The notes beneath the pieces were generated by a model. It was not told the DNA's origin and searched no databases. It saw nothing but the letters and a program-made list of their open reading frames with translations. From contig JAPOVP010000167.1 of assembly GCA_026708085.1 (NCBI GenBank), positions 24,647-88,646 of the forward strand: 64,000 nucleotides of DNA, given 5' to 3'. This DNA is from Caldilineaceae bacterium (GTDB lineage Bacteria; Chloroflexota; Anaerolineae; Caldilineales; Caldilineaceae). Shown in pieces: positions 44,906 to 53,813 of the stretch (its first letter is position 1; each line of letters starts with the position of its first letter). Both the position numbers and the translations under genes were made by a program.

Positions 44906-46912
44906 TCAATGTGAAGGAGCCGGATCCGCGATCGGCTGACCTCGCAGGTCTTTCAAGATGATCTCTTCGGCCAAGGCTCGCCGGATCTCTTCGCAGGGCT
45001 CTTCGTCGGCGATCAGGAGCAGATGTTCCCTCGCGCGTGTCATGGCTACGTAGAGTCGGTCCAGTTCCAATTGACGCGATTCCAGGTCTTGATCGGGGTC
45101 AGGATTCCGCCCCTCGCCGTCGGCGTCACCATTGCTGTCTGGAAACTGCGTTGCGCCTAAGCGAGGAAGGAAGACTGCTCGAAACTCCAGTCCCCGGGCA
45201 CGGTCGTACGTGCCCACTCGGATTCCATCACCCGTAAGCCCGTCACGAGTAAGTTGAACGCAATGTATGCCTTCACGTTGCAGGAATCCGATAGTAGCTT
45301 CGACCTGGATGTTGTGTTTCAGGAAGACTGCAATCTCATTTGCACTGTACTTATCGGCCGCAGTGAATTCGCGAATCCTCTCGCACAGATAGGGTAGTTC
45401 GCCGTTGCCATCTACAAGGACTAGGTTCGGTCTATCTTCCTCGCGTTCGTGAAAGCCCAGTTCGGCGTCGAGGATGTATTTGTCGTCTTCATGGTCCAAT
45501 GCAACCAGTTCGCTGCCCCGAACCCGCTTGGCGGCACGATAGACGGCGGGCGCATTGCGGTAATTCTTTTTGAGCACCTGCGCACGGCCGGTAATATCCA
45601 GGCTTGCCCAGCCGAGCCGGTAGCCTCCGGCATAGATTCGCTGTGCAGGGTCATCCAATATGAGGATTCCATCTTTGGGCACGGGGTTTACGGGGTCGCC
45701 TGCAACGAGGGCACGGATGAGCTGCAGCTCGACCAGAGTCACGTCTTGCGCTTCGTCCACGACGACGCAGCGGTAGGGGGCTTGTGCGAGACTTTGGACA
45801 GCGTCTCTGACCCGAATCCTTTTGTCAGCGAACGTAACTGCGTTGCGTTCACGCAGCTTTCCTGCCCAGCGTTCAAACAACTCCCATACCAGCTTGCGCA
45901 GGTTCTGAGAAAAAGATCGCTTGCGTCCAATGCGTTCGACGGAAAGATAGTGATCAAGGCTCTGCAAATCGTTCCCCTTGATCACTCTCTCAATCTCTTC
46001 TTTCAGGTAGTCCGGGCTTATCCTCTCCAGAGGGGAACCGGCAATGAGCTCCTTGCAAGCAGCTTCGAATGTCTGGTCAACCAGATAGAAATGTGCCGGC
46101 GTCCAGCTGTCGTATTTGTAGACAATTCTGTCGATGTTGGCGAATTCGACATTCGAGGGGGCCATGGGGAGGTTGCGAAAGCGCCTTTCGAGCAGTTCGG
46201 CCAGCGATCTGCTGTTCGAGGTGAAAAGCACTGTGTCATCGGGATACCGGCGGGCCAGCTCCGCCAGTCGATGCAGCCCGATCACTGTCTTCCCTGTGCC
46301 GGCTGCGCCGCGAATCCGGGCGGCTCCCGACCAGTGGCGGCCGACAAGAGGCTTTTGGTCCGGGTGGAGGAAGAGCTGCCATTCCTCAAAGTCGCCGCGG
46401 ATGACGCGCCGAATCAGGTCCTCGATGAGGAGGGAGCCGGTCGGGACGGATTCTGATGCCTGAGGCGATTGTGGCGGGGTGTCCGGCTCTTGCTCAGGTA
46501 TGTCAGGCAGCGAAGGTTGATGCGGCTTTCTTGTGGAATCGCGCTTCAGGGATAGCGGAATGTCAGGAACCGAAACCTGCAAATCGGCCAGTTCTTCAGA
46601 AGCCAGATCGACATAGTGGTCTCGTCTTTCGGCCCAGGCATACATAGCATCATGGTGCCCTGCGTTGACGAGGACGAACTGGCCGTCATCTGCTGCCACG
46701 AGGATGCGCAGTTCGAGTGAAGCCCTTAATGACCAGAGGTTGCTCTTGGGCCCGCCGCCCAGTTTTTCGAAATTGAGCCCCGGGTTTGCCGGGTCCTGGT
46801 TGAACTGGGAAACGGCGGTAACGAAACGCGCCTGATCCTGCGGGGTCAGCCGCCTGGTGCGGCGAATCTGCTGATCGAATGATCGGGTCATGGCCAGCTT
46901 AACACTGTCCAT
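44906..46912 (-). CDS. RelE/ParE-like domain fused to UvrD/Rep-type helicase
   Basis: A 668-residue protein. Residues 1-105 resemble a RelE/ParE-type toxin fold (LNFEKLGGGPKSNLWSLRAS, LVNAGHHDAMYAWAERRD). The rest is a superfamily 1 helicase: Walker A IRGAAGTGKTVIGLHRL at about residue 204, Walker B VVVDEAQDVTLVELQ at about 387, KKNYRNAPAVYRAAK, and motif VI LYVAMTRAREHLLLIA near 624. A nuclease-like middle is not evident. GGAG lies about 8 nt before the ATG at 46912. The gene sits inside a histidine/purine cluster, between hisF and hisE, and looks like an insertion of an unrelated function. DNA repair or phage defence are both possible. Confidence 0.85.
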   Translation of the reverse strand: MDSVKLAMTRSFDQQIRRTRRLTPQDQARFVTAVSQFNQDPANPGLNFEKLGGGPKSNLWSLRASLELRILVAADDGQFVLVNAGHHDAMYAWAERRDHYVDLASEELADLQVSVPDIPLSLKRDSTRKPHQPSLPDIPEQEPDTPPQSPQASESVPTGSLLIEDLIRRVIRGDFEEWQLFLHPDQKPLVGRHWSGAARIRGAAGTGKTVIGLHRLAELARRYPDDTVLFTSNSRSLAELLERRFRNLPMAPSNVEFANIDRIVYKYDSWTPAHFYLVDQTFEAACKELIAGSPLERISPDYLKEEIERVIKGNDLQSLDHYLSVERIGRKRSFSQNLRKLVWELFERWAGKLRERNAVTFADKRIRVRDAVQSLAQAPYRCVVVDEAQDVTLVELQLIRALVAGDPVNPVPKDGILILDDPAQRIYAGGYRLGWASLDITGRAQVLKKNYRNAPAVYRAAKRVRGSELVALDHEDDKYILDAELGFHEREEDRPNLVLVDGNGELPYLCERIREFTAADKYSANEIAVFLKHNIQVEATIGFLQREGIHCVQLTRDGLTGDGIRVGTYDRARGLEFRAVFLPRLGATQFPDSNGDADGEGRNPDPDQDLESRQLELDRLYVAMTRAREHLLLIADEEPCEEIRRALAEEIILKDLRGQPIADPAPSH

Positions 46913-47035
46913 CTCAACTCCACATTCTCCTCAGACACGCCGGAATTCTGGTCCTGACAGAAGTCCATGGCGGCAGGCCATCTCACCTACAAGCCATTGC
47001 CAGGCCGGGGATTGCCCTAACGGAAAGTGTACACG

Positions 47036-47815
47036 TCAGGTGATAGCGTCTTCGGGCAGGCGCACGGGCACGCCGCGTTCGATCAGGTGCCGCTTGACGT
47101 CCATCACCTGGAGCTGGCGAAAGTGGAAAAGGCTGGCCGCCAGAGCCGCTTCGGCGCCCCCCTCGGTGAGAGCGGCTTCGAAATCCTCCGGCCGGCCGGC
47201 GCCGCCGCTGGCGATGACCGGAATGCTGACGGCGTCGGAGATGGCGCGGGTCAGGGATACGTCATAGCCTTCCTGCGTGCCGTCGCCGTCCATGGATGTG
47301 AGCAGAATTTCGCCGGCGCCGAGCTCTTCGACTTTTTTGGCCCATTCAACGGCATCGATGCCGGTGTTAATGCGGCCTCCACTTATGAATACGTCCCACC
47401 CTTCGGCGGCGTCGCGGCGGCGGGCGTCGATGGCGACGACGATGCACTGGCTGCCGAAACGCCGGGCGCCCTCGCTGACGATCTCGGGGTTGCGCACGGC
47501 CGCGCTGTTCACGCTGACCTTGTCGGCGCCGGCCAGCAGAATGGCGCGCATGTCGTCGACGTTGCGAATGCCGCCGCCGACGGTAAACGGGATAAAAACG
47601 GTGTCGGCGACGCGGCGCACCATTTCAGCGACGATATCGCGCGCCTCGTGAGTGGCCGTGATATCGAGGAAGACCAGTTCATCGGCGCCTTCCCGATCAT
47701 AGACGTGCGCCTGCTCCACCGGATCGCCGGCGTCGACCAGGTCTACAAAGTTGATGCCTTTGACGACGCGCCCATCCTTGACGTCGAGACAGGGTATGAT
47801 TCGTTTGGCCAGCAA
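47036..47815 (-). CDS. hisF: Imidazole glycerol phosphate synthase subunit HisF
   Basis: HisF is the cyclase barrel that uses ammonia from HisH to make IGP and AICAR. The 259-residue protein has [19 protein letters not shown] at the N-terminus with the catalytic Asp, [12 protein letters not shown], and the second phosphate site [14 protein letters not shown] chose the TTG at 47815 because GGAGG lies 5 nt upstream and the homologous protein begins exactly here ([11 protein letters not shown]); upstream in-frame starts would add residues overlapping the hisA-Nudix gene. hisH is 3.8 kb upstream on the same strand. Confidence 0.95.
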   Translation of the reverse strand: MLAKRIIPCLDVKDGRVVKGINFVDLVDAGDPVEQAHVYDREGADELVFLDITATHEARDIVAEMVRRVADTVFIPFTVGGGIRNVDDMRAILLAGADKVSVNSAAVRNPEIVSEGARRFGSQCIVVAIDARRRDAAEGWDVFISGGRINTGIDAVEWAKKVEELGAGEILLTSMDGDGTQEGYDVSLTRAISDAVSIPVIASGGAGRPEDFEAALTEGGAEAALAASLFHFRQLQVMDVKRHLIERGVPVRLPEDAIT

Positions 47816-47888
47816 TACTTCCTCCAGTGGCGGCAAGTGCGGCGTTGCAGGAACAGAAGGCCGCAGCCGGTTCAACAGCTCGTAGAGT

Positions 47889-49217
47889 TCACCCGTTTTT
47901 CTCTGTCCCTGGTTTGCCGGCTTCGAGCAGGCGGGCCGCGGCGCGCCAGGCGGGAATCTGCTCGGGCGAAGTTTCGAGCAGAAGGGCACGCGCCTCCTCC
48001 AGGTTGCACCAGCGGCATTCGCTGTGGTTGTGATGGCCCAGCCGCACGTCCCCGTCTCCGATCTCGGCCAGAAAATAGGTTACTGTGCGCTGGACATCGT
48101 AACCGCGAATATGGACTGTGAAGTCAAGGGCCGTCGGGCAGCTCTCGTACAGCTTGCGTATCGGCAGCCCGGTCTCGATGGCGAACTCCCGGCGGGCGCA
48201 TTCGAGGTCGTTTTCGTCCGGCTCGACGCCCCCGCGGGGGAACTGCCACTCCTCAAAAAAGTGGTTATAGAGGAGCAGGAGCTGTGCTTCGTCCCGGCCG
48301 GCCGGCGACTTTGCAGGGCAGCGACGGATGGGGATTATGCCGGCGCTGCGGCGCAGACGCGGGGCGTTTCCGATTTCAATAGCGTCCGGCAGCGCCAGGG
48401 CGTTGGTGTAGAGGGCCTGCCCGATGATCACGCCATCGATGCCGTAGTGTTCATGGCGCTTGAGCGCACGGATGTCGTCGAGGCCGGCGACGCCGCCGCT
48501 GGCAATGACCTGCAGACCTGTAAGGTCGGCCAGTGTCGCCGTAGACTGCACGTTTACTCCGCTGAGCAGGCCATCGCGACTGATATCGGTGAACAGCGCC
48601 AGCTCCACGCCCAATGCGGCCATGCGGTGGCCCAACTCGACCGCACTCACTTTGCTGACCTTCTGCCAGCCATGGGTGGCGACCATCCCGTCCTTTGCAT
48701 CGAGCCCAACGACGATCCGGCATACCCCCCAGCGCTCGAGGGCAACGCGCACCAGCTCCGGATTGCGTACAGCCGCGGTCCCCAATATGATACGGTTGGC
48801 ACCCAGGGAAAAGGCCAGTTCGATGTCCTCGACGCTGCGCAGCCCGCCGGTGAACTGAATCGGGATATCGACCGCCTGCCTGATCTGGATGAGGCGCTGC
48901 AGGTTTATGGGCAGATTCCTGTCGGGGCTGGATTCATCCGGCCTATTGTGAGGTTCAAGACCCGGGTCGGATTCGCCAGTGGACTCTCCACCCTCGAGCG
49001 CGTCGGGGGAAAGGCGCTGGACTTTGGGATGGAAGTCCGATGAGCCGCCAAAGGCACCGTCGAGGTTGACGACGTGCAGCCACTCGGCGCCGAGGCTTTC
49101 CCAGTGGCGTGCCATCTGGGCCGGGTTGTCGCTGAAGACGGTCTCAGCGTTCGGATCGCCCCGCTGCAGGCGAACGCAGCGTCCTTTTCTCAGGTCGATT
49201 GCGGGATAGATGCGCAT
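47889..49217 (-). CDS. hisA: HisA isomerase fused to a C-terminal Nudix domain
   Basis: A 442-residue two-domain protein. Residues 1-285 are the ProFAR isomerase barrel: [18 protein letters not shown] with the catalytic Asp, [18 protein letters not shown] with the second catalytic Asp, and [12 protein letters not shown]. Residues about 60-102 contain an acidic, Ser/Pro-rich insertion of roughly 35-40 residues ([20 protein letters not shown]) absent from normal HisA. Residues about 290-442 are a Nudix hydrolase with [15 protein letters not shown] and REFAIETGL; one Glu of the REUxEExGU box is Ile. The Nudix part may hydrolyse a nucleotide or a pathway by-product; I find no split between the domains, so the fusion looks real. 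hisF follows after 73 bp. Confidence 0.92.
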   Translation of the reverse strand: MRIYPAIDLRKGRCVRLQRGDPNAETVFSDNPAQMARHWESLGAEWLHVVNLDGAFGGSSDFHPKVQRLSPDALEGGESTGESDPGLEPHNRPDESSPDRNLPINLQRLIQIRQAVDIPIQFTGGLRSVEDIELAFSLGANRIILGTAAVRNPELVRVALERWGVCRIVVGLDAKDGMVATHGWQKVSKVSAVELGHRMAALGVELALFTDISRDGLLSGVNVQSTATLADLTGLQVIASGGVAGLDDIRALKRHEHYGIDGVIIGQALYTNALALPDAIEIGNAPRLRRSAGIIPIRRCPAKSPAGRDEAQLLLLYNHFFEEWQFPRGGVEPDENDLECARREFAIETGLPIRKLYESCPTALDFTVHIRGYDVQRTVTYFLAEIGDGDVRLGHHNHSECRWCNLEEARALLLETSPEQIPAWRAAARLLEAGKPGTEKNG

Positions 49218-49247
49218 AGTTCTGTCTGTGACAATATGTAGTTAATC

Positions 49248-50795
49248 TCAGGCATGCTGCTCCTGGGATACACTATCATAGATGGCTTCATCAAGTTCGG
49301 CCTGGAGTTCGATCAGCGCCTCCTCGCCCAGGATTCCTTCGCGTGACAGGTCGTCAAGCGCGGTCCGCTCGGCGCGCAGGGCCTCCGTTCGCGCCAGTGA
49401 GACGATCTGATCGCGCAGGTCCGGCTGACTGTCCAGCAGCTCATCGATCTGACCGCTCACGTGTTCTTCGCGTGCGGTCAGCTCCGCCTTAACGGTTGTA
49501 TAAGCTGTGGGGATGAGCGCGCCGTCGCGGTAGAGCCGGTCGATGTAGCCGATGGCTGAGCGAATGGCCAGAAGCTGGCCCTGGATACGTTCATACTCGG
49601 TAGGCTGCTTGGCATCCTGCGTCAGCCCGAGCCGGGATAGCAGCCCTGAAATGGAGATCGCCTGCACCAGGATCGTGAAGAGGACGACAGCGAATGTCAT
49701 TGCCAGAAGCTGGGGGCGGTTGGCGATGCCGGCGGGCAGGCTCAGCGCCAGCGCCACGCTGATCGCGCCGCGCAGACCCCCCCATGACATCACCAGGAGG
49801 AAGGGGGCCGGCACGTTATGACCGATCAGGCGGACAGCCCCGCCCAGCAGATAGACAACAAGGAAGCGGCCCCCCAACACGGCAACGACCGCGATCAGCG
49901 AGGGAACCAGATAGGTGAGCAGCTCCTCCCATTCAACGCTGATTCCGAGCAGTATGAAGATGAAGGAGTTGGCGAGAAAAGCGATGTATTCCCAGACGGT
50001 GAAGAGCACCATCTTGGTGGAAGGGGTCATGCCGCGAGGGCCGATGTTGCCGTTGACCAGGCCTGCCACGACGACGGCCAGGACGCCGCTGAAGTGGTAA
50101 TGTTCGGCCAGGATGAAGCTGCCGTAGGCGAGTATGGTCGTCAGCGTTACCTCGATCAGATAGTCGTCGATATGTTCGATCAGCCTGGCGACGGCGTAGC
50201 CGAGAACGCCGCCGATGACGAGGCCGCCGACCGACACTCTCAGGAAATCGACCACGCCCTCCAGCGGATTGAGCGTGCCCTCCAGGGCCAGGGCCAGCAT
50301 GATGTGGAAAATGACAACGGCGGTGCCGTCGTTGAAGAGGCTCTCGCCCTCGACAAGGGTCATCAACCGTTTTGGCGCGCCCACGGAGCGGAAGGTGGCG
50401 ACGACTGCCACAGGGTCGGTGGCGGAGATCAGTGCCCCGAAGATGAGGGCGGCCGGCAGTGGCAGCACGCCGGCGATAACCAGAACGGCGGCGATGATGC
50501 CGGTGCTCAACAGAACACCCGGCACGGCCATGGCCACGATCGGTTTCAGGTCGGCTTTAAGATTTTTCAGTTGCAGATGGAACGCGGCTTCGAAGATAAG
50601 GGGCGGGACGAAGAGACCGAGCACCAGTCCCGGCGTAAGCTCCAGGTGCATGCCGCCCCGGACGGCCAGGACCAGCCCGGCGCCGACCAGTGCCACTGTG
50701 TAGGGCAGTCGAATGCGGCGCACGGCCAGGGCCACGAGCAGGACGACTGCCAGTACCTGGACGATTTCAAATTCCAGCTCAAAGAAGGTTTCCAC
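49248..50795 (-). CDS. CPA1-family Na+/H+ antiporter
   Basis: A 515-residue membrane protein with about twelve membrane spans followed by a cytoplasmic C-terminal region (about 395-515, helical and charged). Transport-site motifs are ISATDPVAVVATFRSVGAP and LVEGESLFNDGTAVVIF, both typical of NhaP/NHE-type exchangers. The expected role is pH and sodium homeostasis. It starts 3 bp after the histidine-phosphatase-like gene ends, so it is part of the same transcription unit, though its function is unrelated to the flanking his genes. Confidence 0.92.
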   Translation of the reverse strand: METFFELEFEIVQVLAVVLLVALAVRRIRLPYTVALVGAGLVLAVRGGMHLELTPGLVLGLFVPPLIFEAAFHLQLKNLKADLKPIVAMAVPGVLLSTGIIAAVLVIAGVLPLPAALIFGALISATDPVAVVATFRSVGAPKRLMTLVEGESLFNDGTAVVIFHIMLALALEGTLNPLEGVVDFLRVSVGGLVIGGVLGYAVARLIEHIDDYLIEVTLTTILAYGSFILAEHYHFSGVLAVVVAGLVNGNIGPRGMTPSTKMVLFTVWEYIAFLANSFIFILLGISVEWEELLTYLVPSLIAVVAVLGGRFLVVYLLGGAVRLIGHNVPAPFLLVMSWGGLRGAISVALALSLPAGIANRPQLLAMTFAVVLFTILVQAISISGLLSRLGLTQDAKQPTEYERIQGQLLAIRSAIGYIDRLYRDGALIPTAYTTVKAELTAREEHVSGQIDELLDSQPDLRDQIVSLARTEALRAERTALDDLSREGILGEEALIELQAELDEAIYDSVSQEQHA

Positions 50796-50798
50796 GTC

Positions 50799-51488
50799 TT
50801 ACTCCAACGTAGCAGAGGGGCAGCCTGGTTCCTTCAGCCCGCTGTCAAGTTGCTCGTCCGCTGGATCTACAACAGGGGAAGCCGCCCCCCTTGGAATGTG
50901 CGGCACACCGGGAGGGACGACGAAATCTTCGACAATCTGCCCGTCCTGCACGCAAGCGACGGCGGCAAATGAGAGCTGCTGCCAGTCTGTCAGCACCACG
51001 GTGGACAGGCCAAGCACGTGGGCCCGGTAGAGGCTGAAGGTAAGGCCGTGGCCGACGAGCGCCATAGTCTCCTGCGGATGGCGGGCTGCCCAGTCATCGA
51101 TCCCTTCGCAAAATCGGTCGAGTGCAGCTGCAGCCGGTTCCCAACCGGCGACCGATTCGCTCGGGCGGCGGAAGACCTCAGCGACGCGGGCGGAATAGTC
51201 GTCGGTCCACTCAGGGGTGCGGTGCAGCTCATTAAAACGGTCATCCTGCTCCACCGGCAGGTCTCTTCCCTGCAGAAGCGGCGCAACTGTCAGGCGTGTT
51301 TTCTGTTCGCAGCTCAACAGCAGCCGGTCGACTTCGTCCCAGAATGGCTGACGGGCGAGCGCGGCGGCCTGCTTGCGACCAAGCCCGTTCAACTGCCAGA
51401 GAGCGGCGTCGGTGTCCGGAACCTGCCGCGTGCACGCGTGGGCGATGAGATAGAGTTTCCGTGGCCTACTGATTCCAGTCACAGTCAA
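50799..51488 (-). CDS. Histidine phosphatase-superfamily protein with degenerate RHG motif
   Basis: A protein of about 229 residues with the phosphoglycerate-mutase fold. The usual N-terminal RHG is replaced by LIAHACTRQ: the nucleophile His17 is kept, but the phosphate-binding Arg before it is Ala. The second histidine is kept in MALVGHGLTFSLY, and WQQLSFAAVACVQDG matches the C-terminal strands. Activity is therefore uncertain. I chose the TTG at 51488 because GGAG lies 5 nt upstream; a GTG at 51482 and a longer frame from 51560 are alternatives. It sits 108 bp downstream of hisH. Confidence 0.75.
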   Translation of the reverse strand: MTVTGISRPRKLYLIAHACTRQVPDTDAALWQLNGLGRKQAAALARQPFWDEVDRLLLSCEQKTRLTVAPLLQGRDLPVEQDDRFNELHRTPEWTDDYSARVAEVFRRPSESVAGWEPAAAALDRFCEGIDDWAARHPQETMALVGHGLTFSLYRAHVLGLSTVVLTDWQQLSFAAVACVQDGQIVEDFVVPPGVPHIPRGAASPVVDPADEQLDSGLKEPGCPSATLE

Positions 51489-51596
51489 AGCAGCTCCTGA
51501 ATATGCCAGGGTAACATTTGGCACAGATGCCCGCGGTCTGCATTCGGGGGCACTTCGCACGGTGAAAGGCGAAGGAGTTCAGATTCCGGCCGCAGA

Positions 51597-52268
51597 TCAA
51601 AAGCTTTCAACATCCGGCTGACTCTCCACAGTCTGTATGAAATTACGCAGGATATGCAGGCCAACCGTGTGGCTCTTCTCCGGATGGCATTGGATACCCC
51701 AGGCGTTGCGGTGGCGGACGATGGAGGGATAGTCGACGCCGTAATCGGTGAGGGTGAGAACGGCGTCCTGCTCAGCGGCATCGCAGAAATAGCTGTGGGC
51801 AAAGTAGCCGTAGGCGCCGTCCGGGACGCCTTCCAGGAGCGGGTCGGGGCGCTGCTGGTGCAACTGGTTCCAGCCAATTTGAGGAATGCGCAGGCTGCGG
51901 CCGCTGCGGTGCGGGTCCGGCATCTTGTCGGGGAAGCGGCGAACGCGGCCGGGGATGAGGTGGAGGCCCTCGTGAACGCCCATCTCCTCACTCTCGTCAA
52001 AGAGCATCTGCATGCCGACGCAGATGCCCAACAGGGGCAGACCAGCGGCTACGCTGTCCAGCAGAGGGGCTTCGAATCCCTGGCGGCGCAGATTGTTGAC
52101 GCTATCGCCGAAAGCGCCCTGCCCCGGCAGGACAAGCGCCCGCCAGCGGCTGAAATCGACCGGGTGGTCGACTATATCGACCTGGATCCCAAGGGGTGCG
52201 GCTACGGTCTCAAAGGATTTGAAGACACTGCGCAGGTTGCCAACGCCGTAGTCAACAATAGCGATCAT
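51597..52268 (-). CDS. hisH: Imidazole glycerol phosphate synthase subunit HisH
   Basis: HisH is the glutaminase that feeds ammonia to HisF. The 223-residue class I amidotransferase has MIAIVDYGVGNLRSVFKSFE, the oxyanion strand region LVLPGQGAFGDS, nucleophile GICVGMQMLF and the His/Glu pair in GIQCHPEKS. A segment PDPHRSGRSLRIP before the conserved IGWNQL is a little longer than usual. The start overlaps the stop of the DUF402 gene by 4 nt (ATGA). Confidence 0.96.
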   Translation of the reverse strand: MIAIVDYGVGNLRSVFKSFETVAAPLGIQVDIVDHPVDFSRWRALVLPGQGAFGDSVNNLRRQGFEAPLLDSVAAGLPLLGICVGMQMLFDESEEMGVHEGLHLIPGRVRRFPDKMPDPHRSGRSLRIPQIGWNQLHQQRPDPLLEGVPDGAYGYFAHSYFCDAAEQDAVLTLTDYGVDYPSIVRHRNAWGIQCHPEKSHTVGLHILRNFIQTVESQPDVESF

Positions 52269-52819
52269 TGCGAACGGGACAGACTCTTTTCCATAGCGAT
52301 GGCAAAGTTGCGCACCAGCGGTGGTGGAAACTCCTCACGAAAGATTGCTGCGGTCAGCTCACGAATCCGGGCCTCGGCGCGTTCAGCCTCCTGGCTGCTG
52401 AGCTGCTGGGCGCGCACCACTTCATCGAACTCCTCCTCGCGCAGGACGAAGACCCGTTTGTCGGCATTATACCAAATCGCCAGGATCAGGTCCGAAGTTC
52501 GGTAGGCTTTGTCCTGGCGCTGCAGGGGCCTGCAGACAGGAAGGTAGAGACCAATGGCAGTGCCTTCGGCGTCAAAGTACTTTTCGACCATCTGATCCAG
52601 GTCGGGGAGCCAGAAGCGGAACCAGACGAAGCCCGGTGCGCCGATTACAGTGTCGAGCAGCTTGAGGGTGGGCGCCTGTTCAGTCCAGGCGGCCCTCTCG
52701 ACCAGAAGGGAGTTGAACCACTCGGCGCGATAGTCGGTCATGGCGGACTGGCGATTCCAGTCCCCACTGGTAAACGATTTGAATAAACGCTGGGATGACT
52801 GCGCTGCCTCGGTCATCAT
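52265..52819 (-). CDS. DUF402-domain protein
   Basis: A protein of about 184 residues with a DUF402 (nucleoside-diphosphatase-like) domain: FRFWLPDLDQMVEKYFDAEG, AIGLYLPVCRPLQRQDKAYR, SDLILAIWYNADKRVFVLRE and EEEFDEVVRAQQLS. Characterised relatives hydrolyse nucleoside tri- or diphosphates or FomD-type substrates; the activity here is unknown. Starts are uncertain: ATG 52819 or 52816, or a TTG at 52846 without a ribosome site. It is coupled to hisH through an ATGA overlap and lies 20-50 bp after the nitrilase-like gene. Confidence 0.82.
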   Translation of the reverse strand: MMTEAAQSSQRLFKSFTSGDWNRQSAMTDYRAEWFNSLLVERAAWTEQAPTLKLLDTVIGAPGFVWFRFWLPDLDQMVEKYFDAEGTAIGLYLPVCRPLQRQDKAYRTSDLILAIWYNADKRVFVLREEEFDEVVRAQQLSSQEAERAEARIRELTAAIFREEFPPPLVRNFAIAMEKSLSRSQ

Positions 52820-52866
52820 TTCACTTTCGGCATCGGTCCGAATCAAGGACAGCCGGTAATGTTGCG

Positions 52867-53682
52867 TCAGTACTTCCTGACGATAGTGCGGTAGGCGTTG
52901 GGCTCGCGAAACTGAATCAGTTGGCGCTCTTCGCGGATGGTCCGTACGCGGTCCAGATCGATGGTGGCGACGGCATAGCCTTCCATGGGCTCTTCCAGGA
53001 CCGTGTAGAGCTCTCCGTCCGGCCCTGCCAGGATGGAGTCGCCCGCGAATTGCATCGTGGGCTCCTCACCGACACGGTTGGCCGCGGCGACAAAGAGTGC
53101 ATTCTCTGTGGCGCGACTGACGATATGCGCGCGCCACTGCTCGTGGTGACCGATTTCCCAGTTGGCGGGGAGGACGATCAGTTCAGCGCCGTCCAGGGTC
53201 AGGCTGCGCGCCGCTTCGGGAAAGATCAGGTCGGCTCCGACCATAAGGCCGAAGCGCCCCCAGTCGGCGTCGACGTTGATGAAGCGGAAACCGGAACGGT
53301 AGACCTGGCGCTCCTCACCCAGGAGGTGCACCTTGTGATAAGAGGACATGATCTCGCCGTCCGGGCCCAGACAGGCCAGGCCGTTATAGAGGATGCTCTC
53401 GACCTTTTCCTTGATGACCAGACCGAAGACGATGTGCGTGCTGAAATCATCGGCTCGTTTGGCCAGGTAGTTTGTGGCGTGGCCGGGCACGCGTTCTGCC
53501 AGCGTCGTGGCACGCAGTCCCAGTTCGGTACCGGTATAGCTGAGCTCCGGGAAGACGATCAGATCGGTCTGCTGTGTCGTGCAGATGCGCTCGACAAATT
53601 CGCCCATTTTGCGCAGGTTTTCCTCGGCGCTGGTCAGCGCGGGGGCCATCTGCACGAGAGCAACGGTGATTTCACGGGCCAT
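52867..53682 (-). CDS. Nitrilase-superfamily protein lacking the catalytic cysteine
   Basis: A 271-residue protein with the carbon-nitrogen hydrolase fold. Glu46 (LIVFPELSYTG) and Lys117 (SSYHKVHLLGEE) of the Glu-Lys-Cys triad are present, but the nucleophile position is Gly149 in GLMVGADLIFPEAARSL where homologues have CxD. Codons there read GTC GGA GCC GAC, so this is not a misread frame. It cannot work by the normal thioester mechanism; a binding or regulatory role, or a partner of an active homologue, is possible. An extended -10 promoter lies about 50 nt upstream, divergent from lspA. Confidence 0.85.
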   Translation of the reverse strand: MAREITVALVQMAPALTSAEENLRKMGEFVERICTTQQTDLIVFPELSYTGTELGLRATTLAERVPGHATNYLAKRADDFSTHIVFGLVIKEKVESILYNGLACLGPDGEIMSSYHKVHLLGEERQVYRSGFRFINVDADWGRFGLMVGADLIFPEAARSLTLDGAELIVLPANWEIGHHEQWRAHIVSRATENALFVAAANRVGEEPTMQFAGDSILAGPDGELYTVLEEPMEGYAVATIDLDRVRTIREERQLIQFREPNAYRTIVRKY

Positions 53683-53733
53683 TCAGGCTCTCCGAAAAGC
53701 ATGAGACAGGTCTCAGGGGATGAAAGTCAAGCA

Positions 53734-53742
53734 AGTATAGCA
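53734..53742 (-). promoter_or_regulatory. Extended -10 promoter of the nitrilase-like gene
   Basis: The minus strand reads TGCTATACT, a TGn extended -10 hexamer matching five of six consensus bases. It gives a leader of about 45 nt. No clear -35 box. It may drive the long downstream run of DUF402, hisH and following genes. Confidence 0.45.
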
Positions 53743-53775
53743 CGGTTGACTCCTTTCCCCATCTTTCGCGTGCTG

Positions 53776-53784
53776 TGTTAGAAT
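53776..53784 (+). promoter_or_regulatory. Extended -10 promoter of lspA
   Basis: The plus strand reads TGTTAGAAT, a TGn extended -10 element. Transcription would begin near 53791, leaving a short leader with AAGGAG before the lspA ATG. It is back to back with the promoter of the nitrilase-like gene. Confidence 0.45.
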
Positions 53785-53813
53785 TTCAGCGCAAGTCAAA
53801 AAGGAGATCGTCA

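Noticed and set aside
47816-47989. N-terminal extension of HisF
   Set aside because: HisF homologues begin at [10 protein letters not shown]; the TTG at 47815 has a good ribosome site, and the extension overlaps the end of the hisA-Nudix gene in another frame.
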